Below, one piece after another: positions 10,515-18,437 of a DNA stretch of 64,000 nucleotides. The DNA lies in NCBI RefSeq assembly GCF_000238595.1, contig NZ_AGTS01000063.1, forward strand, positions 40,596 to 104,595, in the 5' to 3' direction. This stretch comes from Acidovorax sp. NO-1. Its GTDB lineage: Bacteria > Pseudomonadota > Gammaproteobacteria > Burkholderiales > Burkholderiaceae_C. A model generated the notes under the pieces. It was not told the origin of the DNA, searched no databases, and was given only the letters and a program-made list of their open reading frames with translations. How positions within the stretch are numbered: the first letter of the stretch is position 1; each line of letters begins with the position of its first letter. The position numbers and the translations under genes are program-made.

Positions 10515-11105
10515 ATGAAAAAGAACCTGCTGGCTGTCGCTGTACTGTGTGCCCTGTCTTCTGGCGCCGCCCTTGCCCAACAGGCCGAAGGCCCCTTTAT
10601 GGTCCGTGCCCGCGTGGTGCACCTGGACAGCGCCAACAAGGACAGCACGCCCCTGGGCCTCACGGTCAACAACAAGACGATTCCCGAAGTCGACATCACG
10701 TACTTCTTCAACCAGAACGTCGCCGCCGAGCTGATCCTGACCGTACCGCAAAAGCACACGCTGCGCGCCGGTGGCACGGCCATCGGCTCGCTCAAGCACC
10801 TGCCGCCCACGCTGCTGCTGCAGTACCACTTCGATGCACCCGGTTTCAAGCCCTATGTGGGCGCGGGCCTGAACTACACGCGCTTTTCCAGCGTGAACCT
10901 GCCCGCTGGCGTCAACATTGATCGCAACAGCTTTGGCGCTGCGCTGCAGGTGGGTGTGGACATCCCGCTGCAGAAGAACCTGTACCTCAACTTCGACGTC
11001 AAGAAGGTTTTCATCAAGACAGACGTCAAGGCCGGCGGCGCCAAGCTGGGCACGTTCAAGGTCGATCCCGTGCTGGTGGGCGTGGGTCTGGGCTGGCGCT
11101 TCTGA
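10515..11105 (+). CDS. ompW: OmpW-family outer membrane protein
   Basis: The 196-residue product has a clear signal peptide (MKKNLLAVAVLCALSSGAALA, cleavage before QQAEGP). The mature part alternates in the way of an eight-stranded beta barrel. Family motifs include DITYFFNQNVAAELI and LLLQYHF, then the segment KPYVGAGLNYT. The last residue is phenylalanine (GLGWRF), the usual recognition signal for outer membrane assembly. The ATG at 10515 is chosen because it begins the signal peptide; an ATG 15 bases upstream adds MRRIN. The role in the cell is probably a channel for small hydrophobic molecules. An FNR-like box lies upstream and a strong terminator downstream. Confidence 0.92.
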   Translation: MKKNLLAVAVLCALSSGAALAQQAEGPFMVRARVVHLDSANKDSTPLGLTVNNKTIPEVDITYFFNQNVAAELILTVPQKHTLRAGGTAIGSLKHLPPTLLLQYHFDAPGFKPYVGAGLNYTRFSSVNLPAGVNIDRNSFGAALQVGVDIPLQKNLYLNFDVKKVFIKTDVKAGGAKLGTFKVDPVLVGVGLGWRF

Positions 11106-11139
11106 GGCGACGCAGCAACGCGTGTTTTCCAAGGGGAGG

Positions 11140-11174
11140 GGGCCGGTGTCTGCGAGGGCACCGGCCCTTTTTTT
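11140..11174 (+). terminator. Rho-independent terminator after ompW
   Basis: GGGCCGGTG (11140-11148) pairs perfectly with CACCGGCCC (11159-11167), followed by seven T residues. Confidence 0.9.
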
Positions 11175-11211
11175 GCAGTATGCGGCTGTGTTGAAAGGCG
11201 CTGCGGCCCGG

Positions 11212-12216
11212 TCAATGCAGGCTCACATCGCGGCCCCACATGCGTTGCCACAGCCAGGGCAGGGCGGTGGCCAGGTCGGGCCTCTGCCACTGCTGGGTGG
11301 TGACATGCCCGCGCTGGGCGATGTGCTCGGCCGGTCCCAGGTTGAAGTGGAAGGTGTAGGTGGGTTCGTTCCCCATGCGCAGGTCGGTGATGTACACATT
11401 GCCGCCTGCTTCCGTCATCTTGAAGAACCCATGGCTGAAGTTCGCCACGCGCTTCACCAGCGGGCTGGACTGATGCTGGGCATACAGAGGCGCCCCGCGC
11501 GGGTGCTGCGTCCAGCGCACGGGGCGGCCGCCATCCAGCAGCGAGCTGTAGCCTTCGTAGTAGTGCGTGGGCGTAACCACTACGGCGCGCCACAGCAGCG
11601 TGTTGAACGGCGCGGGAGTGACCAGGACCTGGCCCGGCGCCAGGTGCGGCTCGGGCGGTGACGCCATGATGTTTTGCACCGCCTGGTGCTGCGCCACCAC
11701 GCTCCAGGCGATGTAGGCCGTGCTGAGCGCCAGACCGCCGCGTGCCCATGCCAGCCCACGGTCTTGCCGCATGGCGAGCGCGGCCACCACACCCACCAGC
11801 AGCGGCAGGGTATAGAGCGGGTCGATGATGAACAGGCTGCCCACGGCGTAGGGAAAGCTGGTGAATGGCAGCAGCAGCTGCGTGCCGTACACCGTGAACC
11901 AGTCCAGCAAAGGGTGGGTGATGAGCGCAAGCCACAGCGCCAGCCACCAGCGCCTGAACAGTGCGGGCTCGCCGTTCAGGCGCGACACCGCCCATGCGAA
12001 GGGGAGCGAGAACACCGTGAGATAGAACAGCGAATGGCTTTCCGAGCGGTGCAGCACCATGTTCAGGATGGCGTCACCGTGGTCGATGAACGCATCCAGG
12101 TCGGGCAGCGTGCCTGCAATGCCACCCCACAGGGCGGCTTTCCAGGCGGCGGTGCGCCGCCCGATGGTGGAGAGGGTGACGGCGGCACCCAGAACAAGTT
12201 GGCTGACGGAGTCCAT
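11212..12216 (-). CDS. YdjM-like membrane-bound metal-dependent hydrolase (DUF457 type)
   Basis: The 334-residue product starts MDSVSQLVLGAAV, the characteristic start of the YdjM/DUF457 family. The family metal-site residues are visible: GTLPDLDAF near 35, HRSESHSLF near 56 and LITHPLLDWFT near 92. About four or five hydrophobic segments follow in the first half, then a soluble C-terminal half rich in Trp and His. E. coli YdjM is a LexA-regulated inner membrane protein; no LexA box was found here. No good ribosome site precedes the ATG at 12216. It converges with ompW. Confidence 0.85.
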   Translation of the reverse strand: MDSVSQLVLGAAVTLSTIGRRTAAWKAALWGGIAGTLPDLDAFIDHGDAILNMVLHRSESHSLFYLTVFSLPFAWAVSRLNGEPALFRRWWLALWLALITHPLLDWFTVYGTQLLLPFTSFPYAVGSLFIIDPLYTLPLLVGVVAALAMRQDRGLAWARGGLALSTAYIAWSVVAQHQAVQNIMASPPEPHLAPGQVLVTPAPFNTLLWRAVVVTPTHYYEGYSSLLDGGRPVRWTQHPRGAPLYAQHQSSPLVKRVANFSHGFFKMTEAGGNVYITDLRMGNEPTYTFHFNLGPAEHIAQRGHVTTQQWQRPDLATALPWLWQRMWGRDVSLH

Positions 12217-12344
12217 GCAGGGGTGGGAGGTTGGGTGCAAAGAGGGAGAGCGGCACTGTACCGGCTGGCGCGGCGCGGCGCGCGGCACGGGGCCAATCGC
12301 CCCAGCGCGGGTTCAGGCTCTGCGCTCCAGGGCGGGGCGCGGGC

Positions 12345-13031
12345 TCAGGCCTGTACCACCAGCGCAAATTCCGCGCGCGGCCCGTCGCTGGAGGGGGTGA
12401 ACGGCACGGTCAGTGCCGCGCGCCCGGCGGGGCTCAGGCGGCTCCACAGAAAATCCCGCGCGTTGCCGGGCTCTCCCTCCACGTACATCTGGGTGGTCAG
12501 CAGATCGCGTTGGCCAAGGCGCACCTTGAAATGGATGTGCGGCGTGCGCCCGGTATAGGGCGCAGGGCGGATGGTGCGGAACCGGTAGCGGCCGTCGCGC
12601 CCGAGGGTGACGCGACCAAAACCCTGGAAGTCCGGGGCCGCCCGGCCGCCGTCGCCCGGATGGTGGTAGTGCCCGGCAGCGTCGCATTGCCAGATCTCCA
12701 CCACGCCGCCGGCCAGCGGTACGCCGGCGGTATCGGTTACCCGGCCTTCCACCCACAAGGCCTGGCCCTGGGCGTACTGCAGCGGGCCGTTGCGCAGCAG
12801 GTCGGCGTCGCTGTCGGCCGGCAGCGCGATTGGGTAGAAGGGGCCCTCCGTCTGGCGGGGCGTGGGCGCAAGCGGCGCCTGCGCCCACGCAGTCTGCACC
12901 AGCGCGGGCGCGCCCACCCAGGCAGCGCCCCACACGCTGCGCTGCAGCAGGGCGCGCCGCGTGCTCCCAGCGGGTGCTTGATGCCCGGATGAATGCGGCC
13001 TGGGACCAAGGGGTGGAACGGAATCGGACAT
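12345..13031 (-). CDS. Exported intradiol ring-cleavage dioxygenase
   Basis: The family opens catechol-type rings between the two hydroxyls using Fe(III). The 228-residue product has the four iron ligands: Y122 (GHYHH), Y159 (APYTG), H165 and H167 (TPHIHFK), and the N-terminal motif TEGPFYP (61-67). Residues 24-51 form a Tat-like signal (TRRALLQRS, a hydrophobic stretch, then AWA-QA), so export to the periplasm is likely. A good GAGGAG precedes the ATG at 13031. The natural substrate cannot be told from the sequence; no aromatic catabolism genes are adjacent. It is divergent from egtD. Confidence 0.88.
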   Translation of the reverse strand: MSDSVPPLGPRPHSSGHQAPAGSTRRALLQRSVWGAAWVGAPALVQTAWAQAPLAPTPRQTEGPFYPIALPADSDADLLRNGPLQYAQGQALWVEGRVTDTAGVPLAGGVVEIWQCDAAGHYHHPGDGGRAAPDFQGFGRVTLGRDGRYRFRTIRPAPYTGRTPHIHFKVRLGQRDLLTTQMYVEGEPGNARDFLWSRLSPAGRAALTVPFTPSSDGPRAEFALVVQA

Positions 13032-13253
13032 TCTTCACTCCTCGAAAGCGGTGTTGGAAGCGTGATGCCCACCGATAGTGCCGCATCGCGCTTGTCTTTT
13101 GTCAGCCCGGGGTCGGGTTGAAGGGGTGCGGCGCAGTAAGGTTTGGCCTACATACAGCGGCCACCGTTGCGCCCAAAATGGACGGTTTACAGGCGGCAGG
13201 GCTGCCAACGCCCCTGCCGGACCCGCGCTCCGCCGCGCCGACGAGACCCACCC

Positions 13254-14171
13254 ATGCCACGGACAGCTACCGACGACATCACGCAAGGGCTGCGCCAGCG
13301 CCCCGCCCGCATCTCCCCCAAATATTTTTACGACCAGCACGGTTCGCGCCTGTTCGAGGCCATCACCGAGCTGCCCGAGTACTACCCCACCCGCACCGAG
13401 AACGCCCTCATGCAACGGCACGCAGCCGACATCGCGCGCGCGGTGGGCACGGGGCGCACGCTGATCGAGCTGGGCGCCGGCAACTGCCAGAAGGCCCGGG
13501 CGCTTTGCAGGCTGGTGCAGCCAGCGTGCTTTGTGGGTGTGGACATTTCGGCGGACTATCTCAGCGAGGCCGTGGCCGGGCTGCAGAACGATTTTCCGGG
13601 GCTGGACGCGCGCGCACTGGGCGGCGACATGACGCAGGGCGTGGAGCTGCCACCAGACATTCCGCGAACCGGACGGCTGGTGTTCTACCCGGGTTCGTCC
13701 ATTGGCAACTTTGACCCGCCCCACGCGCTGGAGCTGCTGGCCCACATGCGCGACATGGTGGACGACGACGGGGGCCTGCTGATCGGCATTGATCTGCCCA
13801 AGGAGGTGGCCGTGCTGGAGGCCGCCTACGACGACGCCGCGGGCGTGACGGCAGAATTCAACCGCAACGTGCTGCGCCATGTGAACCGGCTCATCGGGAG
13901 CGACTTCGACCTGGCCCAGTGGCAGCACCGTGCGTTTTTCAACCACGAAGCGTCGCGCATCGAGATGCACCTGGAGGCCATCGCCGATGCCGATGTGCGC
14001 TGGCCGGGGGGCGGGCGCACGTTTGTGCAGGGTGAGCGCATCCACACCGAAAACAGCTACAAATACCCGCTGCCCGTGTTCACAGACATGCTGGAACGCG
14101 CCGGTTTCAAAGAAGCCCAGGCGTGGACCGACGAGCGTGGATGGTTTGCCGTGGTGCACGCGCGGCCCTGA
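13254..14171 (+). CDS. egtD: L-histidine N-alpha-methyltransferase (ergothioneine pathway)
   Basis: EgtD trimethylates histidine to hercynine with SAM. The 305-residue product has the SAM site LIELGAGNCQKARAL (about 65-79), the segment FYPGSSIGNFDPPHA and the family motif NRNVLRHVNR. The C-terminal ENSYKYP matches the family. The start at 13254 (MPRTATDDITQGL) is chosen because the upstream in-frame stretch is Arg/Pro-rich and unlike the family. It is 22 bases upstream of egtB, so the two form an operon. The family usually runs 310-320 residues. Confidence 0.93.
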   Translation: MPRTATDDITQGLRQRPARISPKYFYDQHGSRLFEAITELPEYYPTRTENALMQRHAADIARAVGTGRTLIELGAGNCQKARALCRLVQPACFVGVDISADYLSEAVAGLQNDFPGLDARALGGDMTQGVELPPDIPRTGRLVFYPGSSIGNFDPPHALELLAHMRDMVDDDGGLLIGIDLPKEVAVLEAAYDDAAGVTAEFNRNVLRHVNRLIGSDFDLAQWQHRAFFNHEASRIEMHLEAIADADVRWPGGGRTFVQGERIHTENSYKYPLPVFTDMLERAGFKEAQAWTDERGWFAVVHARP

Positions 14172-14193
14172 TGGATTGACCAGAGCATCTGCC

Positions 14194-15399
14194 ATGACCA
14201 CCAACCCTGTCGATCTGCATGCCCGCTACACGGGCGTGCGCAACCGCTCGCGCGCTATTGCCGCCCCGTTGTCGGCCGAGGACTGCGCCGCGCAGTCCAT
14301 GCCCGACGCCAGCCCCACCAAATGGCACCTGGCCCACACCACCTGGTTTTTTGAAACCTTTGTGCTGGAGCCCCACGAGCCGGGCTTTGCGCCGTGTCAC
14401 CCCGCATTCCGTGTGCTGTTCAATTCCTACTACAACGGCGTGGGCGCCAAACACCCGCGCCCGCAGCGCGGCCTGCTCACCCGCCCGTCGCTGGATGAGG
14501 TGCTGGCCTACCGCGCCGATGTGGATGCGCGCATGGCGCGGCTGCTGCCCACGGTGCTGCACAGCGGCGCCGTGTGCACGCTCATCGAGCTGGGCCTGCA
14601 GCACGAGCAGCAGCACCAGGAGCTCATGCTGACCGACATCCTGCACCTGCTGTCGTGCAACCCGCTGTGGCCCGCGTACACGGCGGCACCTGCATCCACG
14701 GCCGCCACAGCGCACGCCGCAGCGCCCGCGCTTGAGTGGCTGCGGCATGAAGGTGGTGTGGTCGAGATCGGCCACGCGGGCGGCGGCTTTGCCTTCGACA
14801 ACGAAGGCCCCCGCCACCGCGTGTACCTGCAGCCCTACACACTGGCCTCCCGCCTGGTCACCCAGGCTGAAGTGGCCGCCTTTGTTGCCGATGGCGGCTA
14901 TGCCAACCCGGCGCTGTGGCTGGCCGAGGGGTGGGACTGGCGCACCGCCAACGCCCTGGCGCACCCGCTGTACTGGCAGCAGTGCGACGGCGCGTGGCGC
15001 ACCTTCACGCTGGCCGGGTTGCAGCCCCTGGATGGCCATGCGCCGGCCGTGCACCTGTCTTACTACGAAGCCGATGCCTTTGCCCGCTGGGCCGGTGCGC
15101 GACTGCCCACCGAAGCGGAATGGGAGCATGCCGCGGCGCAGGATACCGCCCGGCAACTGCACCAGCTCTATGGCGCGGCCTGGCAATGGACGCAGTCGAG
15201 CTATGCGCCGTACCCCGGCTTTCGGGTGGCCGATGGCGCAGTGGGCGAATACAACGGCAAGTTCATGGTCAACCAGTACGTGCTGCGCGGCAGCTCCAGC
15301 GCCACGCCGACGGGGCATGAACGCCTGACCTACCGCAACTTCTTTCCGGCCACGGCGCGCTGGCAGTTCACCGGGCTGCGGCTGGCAAGGGATGTGTGA
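14194..15399 (+). CDS. egtB: Ergothioneine biosynthesis sulfoxide synthase (DinB/FGE domains)
   Basis: EgtB is an iron enzyme that joins hercynine to a thiol with oxygen. The 401-residue product has an N-terminal DinB-like domain with PTKWHLAHTTWF near 38, ligand motif LQHEQQHQEL near 136, and a C-terminal formylglycine-generating-enzyme-like domain (LPTEAEWEHAA near 305, and LRGSS with TYRNFFP near the end). H in AHTTWF and the two H residues of HEQQH are the expected iron ligands. egtA, egtC and egtE are not in the window, so either cysteine is the direct thiol donor or later steps are encoded elsewhere. Confidence 0.92.
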   Translation: MTTNPVDLHARYTGVRNRSRAIAAPLSAEDCAAQSMPDASPTKWHLAHTTWFFETFVLEPHEPGFAPCHPAFRVLFNSYYNGVGAKHPRPQRGLLTRPSLDEVLAYRADVDARMARLLPTVLHSGAVCTLIELGLQHEQQHQELMLTDILHLLSCNPLWPAYTAAPASTAATAHAAAPALEWLRHEGGVVEIGHAGGGFAFDNEGPRHRVYLQPYTLASRLVTQAEVAAFVADGGYANPALWLAEGWDWRTANALAHPLYWQQCDGAWRTFTLAGLQPLDGHAPAVHLSYYEADAFARWAGARLPTEAEWEHAAAQDTARQLHQLYGAAWQWTQSSYAPYPGFRVADGAVGEYNGKFMVNQYVLRGSSSATPTGHERLTYRNFFPATARWQFTGLRLARDV

Positions 15400-15435
15400 G
15401 CGGGAGCCTGAACGACAGCCCCCATCAGCAGCAGT

Positions 15436-15489
15436 GAATCAAAAAACATAGCTGCTGGCGCTTGACTGGTAAGCGCTGGAGCCCAAAAA
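15436..15489. repeat. Palindromic repeat, copy 3, between egtB and chrA
   Basis: The sequence reads CATAGCTGCTGGCGCTTG, then GTAAGCGCTGGAGCCCAAAA. It is the reverse orientation relative to the purL copy and lies wholly in the intergenic gap. Confidence 0.85.
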
Positions 15490-15625
15490 CACCTGAAGTT
15501 TGCAGCCGGCAGACGCCCTGCCTGCGGCGATTTCGCGGCTGTCATCCGGGGCGCTTAACATCGCAGCCGGGCCTGTGCGCTTCACCTGCGTGGCCTGCAT
15601 TTTCAGCGACGCCGTCACCGCACCC

Positions 15626-16890
15626 ATGCCCAGCCACCTTGTGCCTCCCCCATCATCCACCGAGCCGCCGGACCTTGCCGGTGGCCCCACCGCGGCCGTG
15701 CCCCCCGTGCCGCAAGGGTCCGCCCTGGAGGTGTTGCTCGCCTTCTTCAAGCTCGGGCTGACGTCGTTCGGCGGGCCGGTGGCGCACCTGGCGTACTTTC
15801 GCACCGAGTTTGTAGAGCGCAGGCGCTGGCTGAGCGACCCGGACTACAGCGACCTCGTGGCGCTGTGCCAGTTTCTGCCCGGCCCGGCCAGCAGCCAGGT
15901 GGGCGCGGCGCTGGGCCTGTTGCGGGCCGGGTGGCGCGGGGCGCTGGCGGCGTGGGCGGGTTTCACGCTGCCGTCTGCGGTGCTGCTGGTGCTGTTTGCG
16001 CTGGGGGTACGCAGTGGGCGGTGCAGGGCGCCTCAGGCGCGCTGCACGGGCTCAAGGTGGCGGCCGTGGCGGTGGTGGCGCAGGCGGTGCTGGGCATGGC
16101 CAGGTCGCTGTGTCCCGACAGGCTGCGTGCCGGGCTGGGCCGTGGCCGCTGCCCTGCTGGTGCTGGGCGTGCCCGGCACCTGGGGGCAGCTGGCCGCCAT
16201 CGCGCTGGGGGCGTGGTGGGCTGGCGCATGTTGAACGTGGGCCCCCTGGCGCCTGCACAGCACCGGGGCTACGGCGTCAGCCGCCGCGCTGGGGCGGTAC
16301 TGCTGGCGCTGTTTGCGCTGCTGCTGGCGGCGTTGTTGCTGTGGGCCTCGGTGGCCGACTCGATGGTGGCATCGGCCATGGCCGTGTTCTACCAGGCCGG
16401 GGCTTTGGTGTTTGGCGGCGGGCATGTGGTGTTGCCCCTGCTGCAGGCGGGCGTGGTGCCGCCGGGTTGGGTGGGCAACGACGCGTTTCTGGCCGGTTAC
16501 GGCGCAGCGCAGGCCGTGCCGGGGCCCCTGTTCACCTACGCGGCCTACCTGGGCGCGGTGATGCCGCACCCGCTGGGCGGCTGGGGCGGGGCGGCGCTGA
16601 TGCTGGGGGCGATATTTGTGCCCGCGCTGCTGCTGGTAGCGGGTGCACTGCCGTTCTGGGAGCTGCTGCGCCAGCGCCCCGCCGTGCAGCGGGCTGTGGG
16701 CGGCGTCAATGCTGCCGTGGTGGGTATTCTGGGTGCGGCGTTGTACGACCCGGTGTGGACCAGCGCCGTCCACTCCAGAACCGATTTCGCGCTGGCCCTG
16801 GCGGCGTTCGGGCTGCTGGTGCATGCCCGCTGGTCGCCCGTGTGGGTGGTGGGGCTGGCCGCCATGGCGGGGTGGTGGCTGGGGCGGTGA
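15626..16890 (+). pseudogene. chrA: Chromate transporter ChrA, interrupted by three frame changes
   Basis: ChrA exports chromate across the inner membrane. The N-terminal half is clear (LTSFGGPVAHLAYFRTEFVE, then FLPGPASSQVG) and the C-terminal half is clear (GALVFGGGHVVLPLLQ, AAQAVPGPLFTYAAYLG). The frame must be changed three times to read through: one base missing in the G run at about 16002-16006, one extra base at about 16135-16139, and one missing in the G run at about 16207-16211. With these corrected, the joining segments (TQWAVQGASGALHGLKVAA, AVAAALLVLGVPGTWG, VVGWRMLN) are good ChrA sequence and the protein would be about 420 residues. Either real decay or homopolymer sequencing errors would explain this. 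All changes fall in or beside G runs, which favours error. Confidence 0.85.
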
Positions 16891-16931
16891 TGAAGGCCAG
16901 TTGCCGCGGTGGGTAGCAACTGGCTTCGGCT

Positions 16932-18215
16932 TTACACCTTGTCGAGCGCCTGGGCCAGGTCGGCCAGCAGGTCATCGATGTGCTCGATGCCCACCGACAG
17001 GCGCACCATGCCTTCGCTCACGCCGGCCTTGGCCAGCTCTTCGGGGTTGAGCTGGCGGTGCGTGGTCGATGCCGGGTGCGTGGCCAGCGATTTGGCGTCG
17101 CCAATGTTCACCAGACGCGTGAAGAGCTGCAGCGCATCCAGGAAGCGCGCACCGGCCGCGCGCGGGTCGGCGTCGCTGTTCTTCACGCCAAAGCTCAGAA
17201 TGCCGGATGCCTTGCCGCCCGACTGGCGCTGCACGAGTGCGTGGTCCGGGTGGTCGGGCAGGCCGGCGTAGCGCACCCATTCCACCTTGGAGTGCTTTTG
17301 CAGGTATTGGGCGATGGCCAGCGTGTTCTCGCAGATGCGGTCCATGCGCAGGGCCAGCGTCTCGATGCCCTGCAGGAGGAGGAAAGCACTTTGTGGTGAC
17401 AGGGCGGCGCCGGTATTGCGCAGCGGCACCACGCGCGCGCGGCCGATGAAAGCGGCCGGGCCCAGGGCCTCGGTATAGACCACGCCGTGGTAGCTCACAT
17501 CAGGCTCGTTCAGGCGCGGGAAGCGCGCCTTGTGCTCGGCCCACGGGAACTTGCCGCTGTCCACAATCGCGCCGCCCACGGTGTTGCCGTGGCCGCCCAG
17601 GTACTTGGTGAGCGAGTGCACCACGATGTCGGCGCCATGTTCGATGGGGCGCAGCAGGTAAGGGCTGGGCACGGTGTTGTCGACGATCAGCGGCACGCCA
17701 TGGTCGTGCGCCACCTTGGCCAGCGCGGCGATGTCGGTCACGTTGCCCAGCGGGTTGCCAATGGACTCGATGAAGATCGCCTTGGTGCGCGCGTCGATGT
17801 GCTGCGCAAAGCTGGCCGGGTCGCGCGGGTCAGCAAAGCGCGTGGTGATGCCCTGCTGCGGCAGGGTGTGGGCAAACAGGTTGTAGGTGCCGCCGTAGAG
17901 AGTGCTGGCCGACACGATGTTGTCGCCCGCCTCGGCAATGGTCTGGATGGCATAGGTGATGGCCGCCATGCCCGAGGCCACGGCCAGCGCGGCGATGCCG
18001 CCTTCCAGTGCCGCTACGCGCTTTTCCAGCACGTCGGTGGTGGGGTTCATGATGCGGGTGTAGATGTTGCCCGGCACCTTCAGGTCGAACAAATCCGCGC
18101 CGTGCTGGGCGCTGTCAAACGCGTAGGCCACCGTCTGGTAGATGGGCACGGCCACGGACTTGGTGGTGGGGTCGGGGCTGTAGCCGGCGTGGACGGCCAG
18201 GGTTTCGATCTTCAT
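16932..18215 (-). CDS. metY: O-acetylhomoserine aminocarboxypropyltransferase (sulfhydrylase)
   Basis: This PLP enzyme makes homocysteine from O-acetylhomoserine and sulfide, linking the sulfide from the cys genes to methionine. The 427-residue product has the PLP lysine K204 in [14 protein letters not shown] at 52-54 and LYGGTYNLF near 106. Its length, and the insertion typical of MetY compared with MetB/MetZ, support this assignment. No SAM riboswitch was recognised in the upstream 207 bases. It is downstream of and in the same direction as the RlhA-type gene. Confidence 0.93.
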   Translation of the reverse strand: MKIETLAVHAGYSPDPTTKSVAVPIYQTVAYAFDSAQHGADLFDLKVPGNIYTRIMNPTTDVLEKRVAALEGGIAALAVASGMAAITYAIQTIAEAGDNIVSASTLYGGTYNLFAHTLPQQGITTRFADPRDPASFAQHIDARTKAIFIESIGNPLGNVTDIAALAKVAHDHGVPLIVDNTVPSPYLLRPIEHGADIVVHSLTKYLGGHGNTVGGAIVDSGKFPWAEHKARFPRLNEPDVSYHGVVYTEALGPAAFIGRARVVPLRNTGAALSPQSAFLLLQGIETLALRMDRICENTLAIAQYLQKHSKVEWVRYAGLPDHPDHALVQRQSGGKASGILSFGVKNSDADPRAAGARFLDALQLFTRLVNIGDAKSLATHPASTTHRQLNPEELAKAGVSEGMVRLSVGIEHIDDLLADLAQALDKV

Positions 18216-18376
18216 GCGCTGAGGTCTCAGGGTTGAAGGAATGAACCCCGCCCCGTATTGAACATTGCAGGGCGGATGACGGCAGCCATTCTTGCACCCC
18301 GATGGTGCGCACGGGTCGAATCTTTGGCTATGTGCTTATGCGCGCCGTGCTGGCGGCATTGTTATGCCAAAATTTT

Positions 18377-18437
18377 GAGCCAAAATGGCCTCCAGCGCTT
18401 GATGGATAAGCGCCAGCAGCTATTATTTTGATAGTAT
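18377..18437. repeat. Palindromic repeat, copy 4, at the 3' end of rlhA
   Basis: GAGCCAAAATGGCCTCCAGC, the core GCGCTTGATGGATAAGCGC, and CAGCAGCTATTATTTTGATA make a full-length copy. Its right end supplies the last codons and the TAA stop (18423-18425) of the minus-strand gene. Confidence 0.9.

Noticed and set aside
15865..16890. A separate gene encoding only the second half of ChrA
   Set aside because: The first part of that frame is non-family sequence; the pieces join with three small frame corrections into one protein.
16895..16935. Terminator between chrA and metY
   Set aside because: A 9-bp inverted repeat (GCCAGTTGC with GCAACTGGC) is present but without a convincing T run on either strand.
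18216..18422. SAM-type riboswitch upstream of metY
   Set aside because: No conserved SAM riboswitch core was recognised; the gap holds only a repeat and ordinary sequence.
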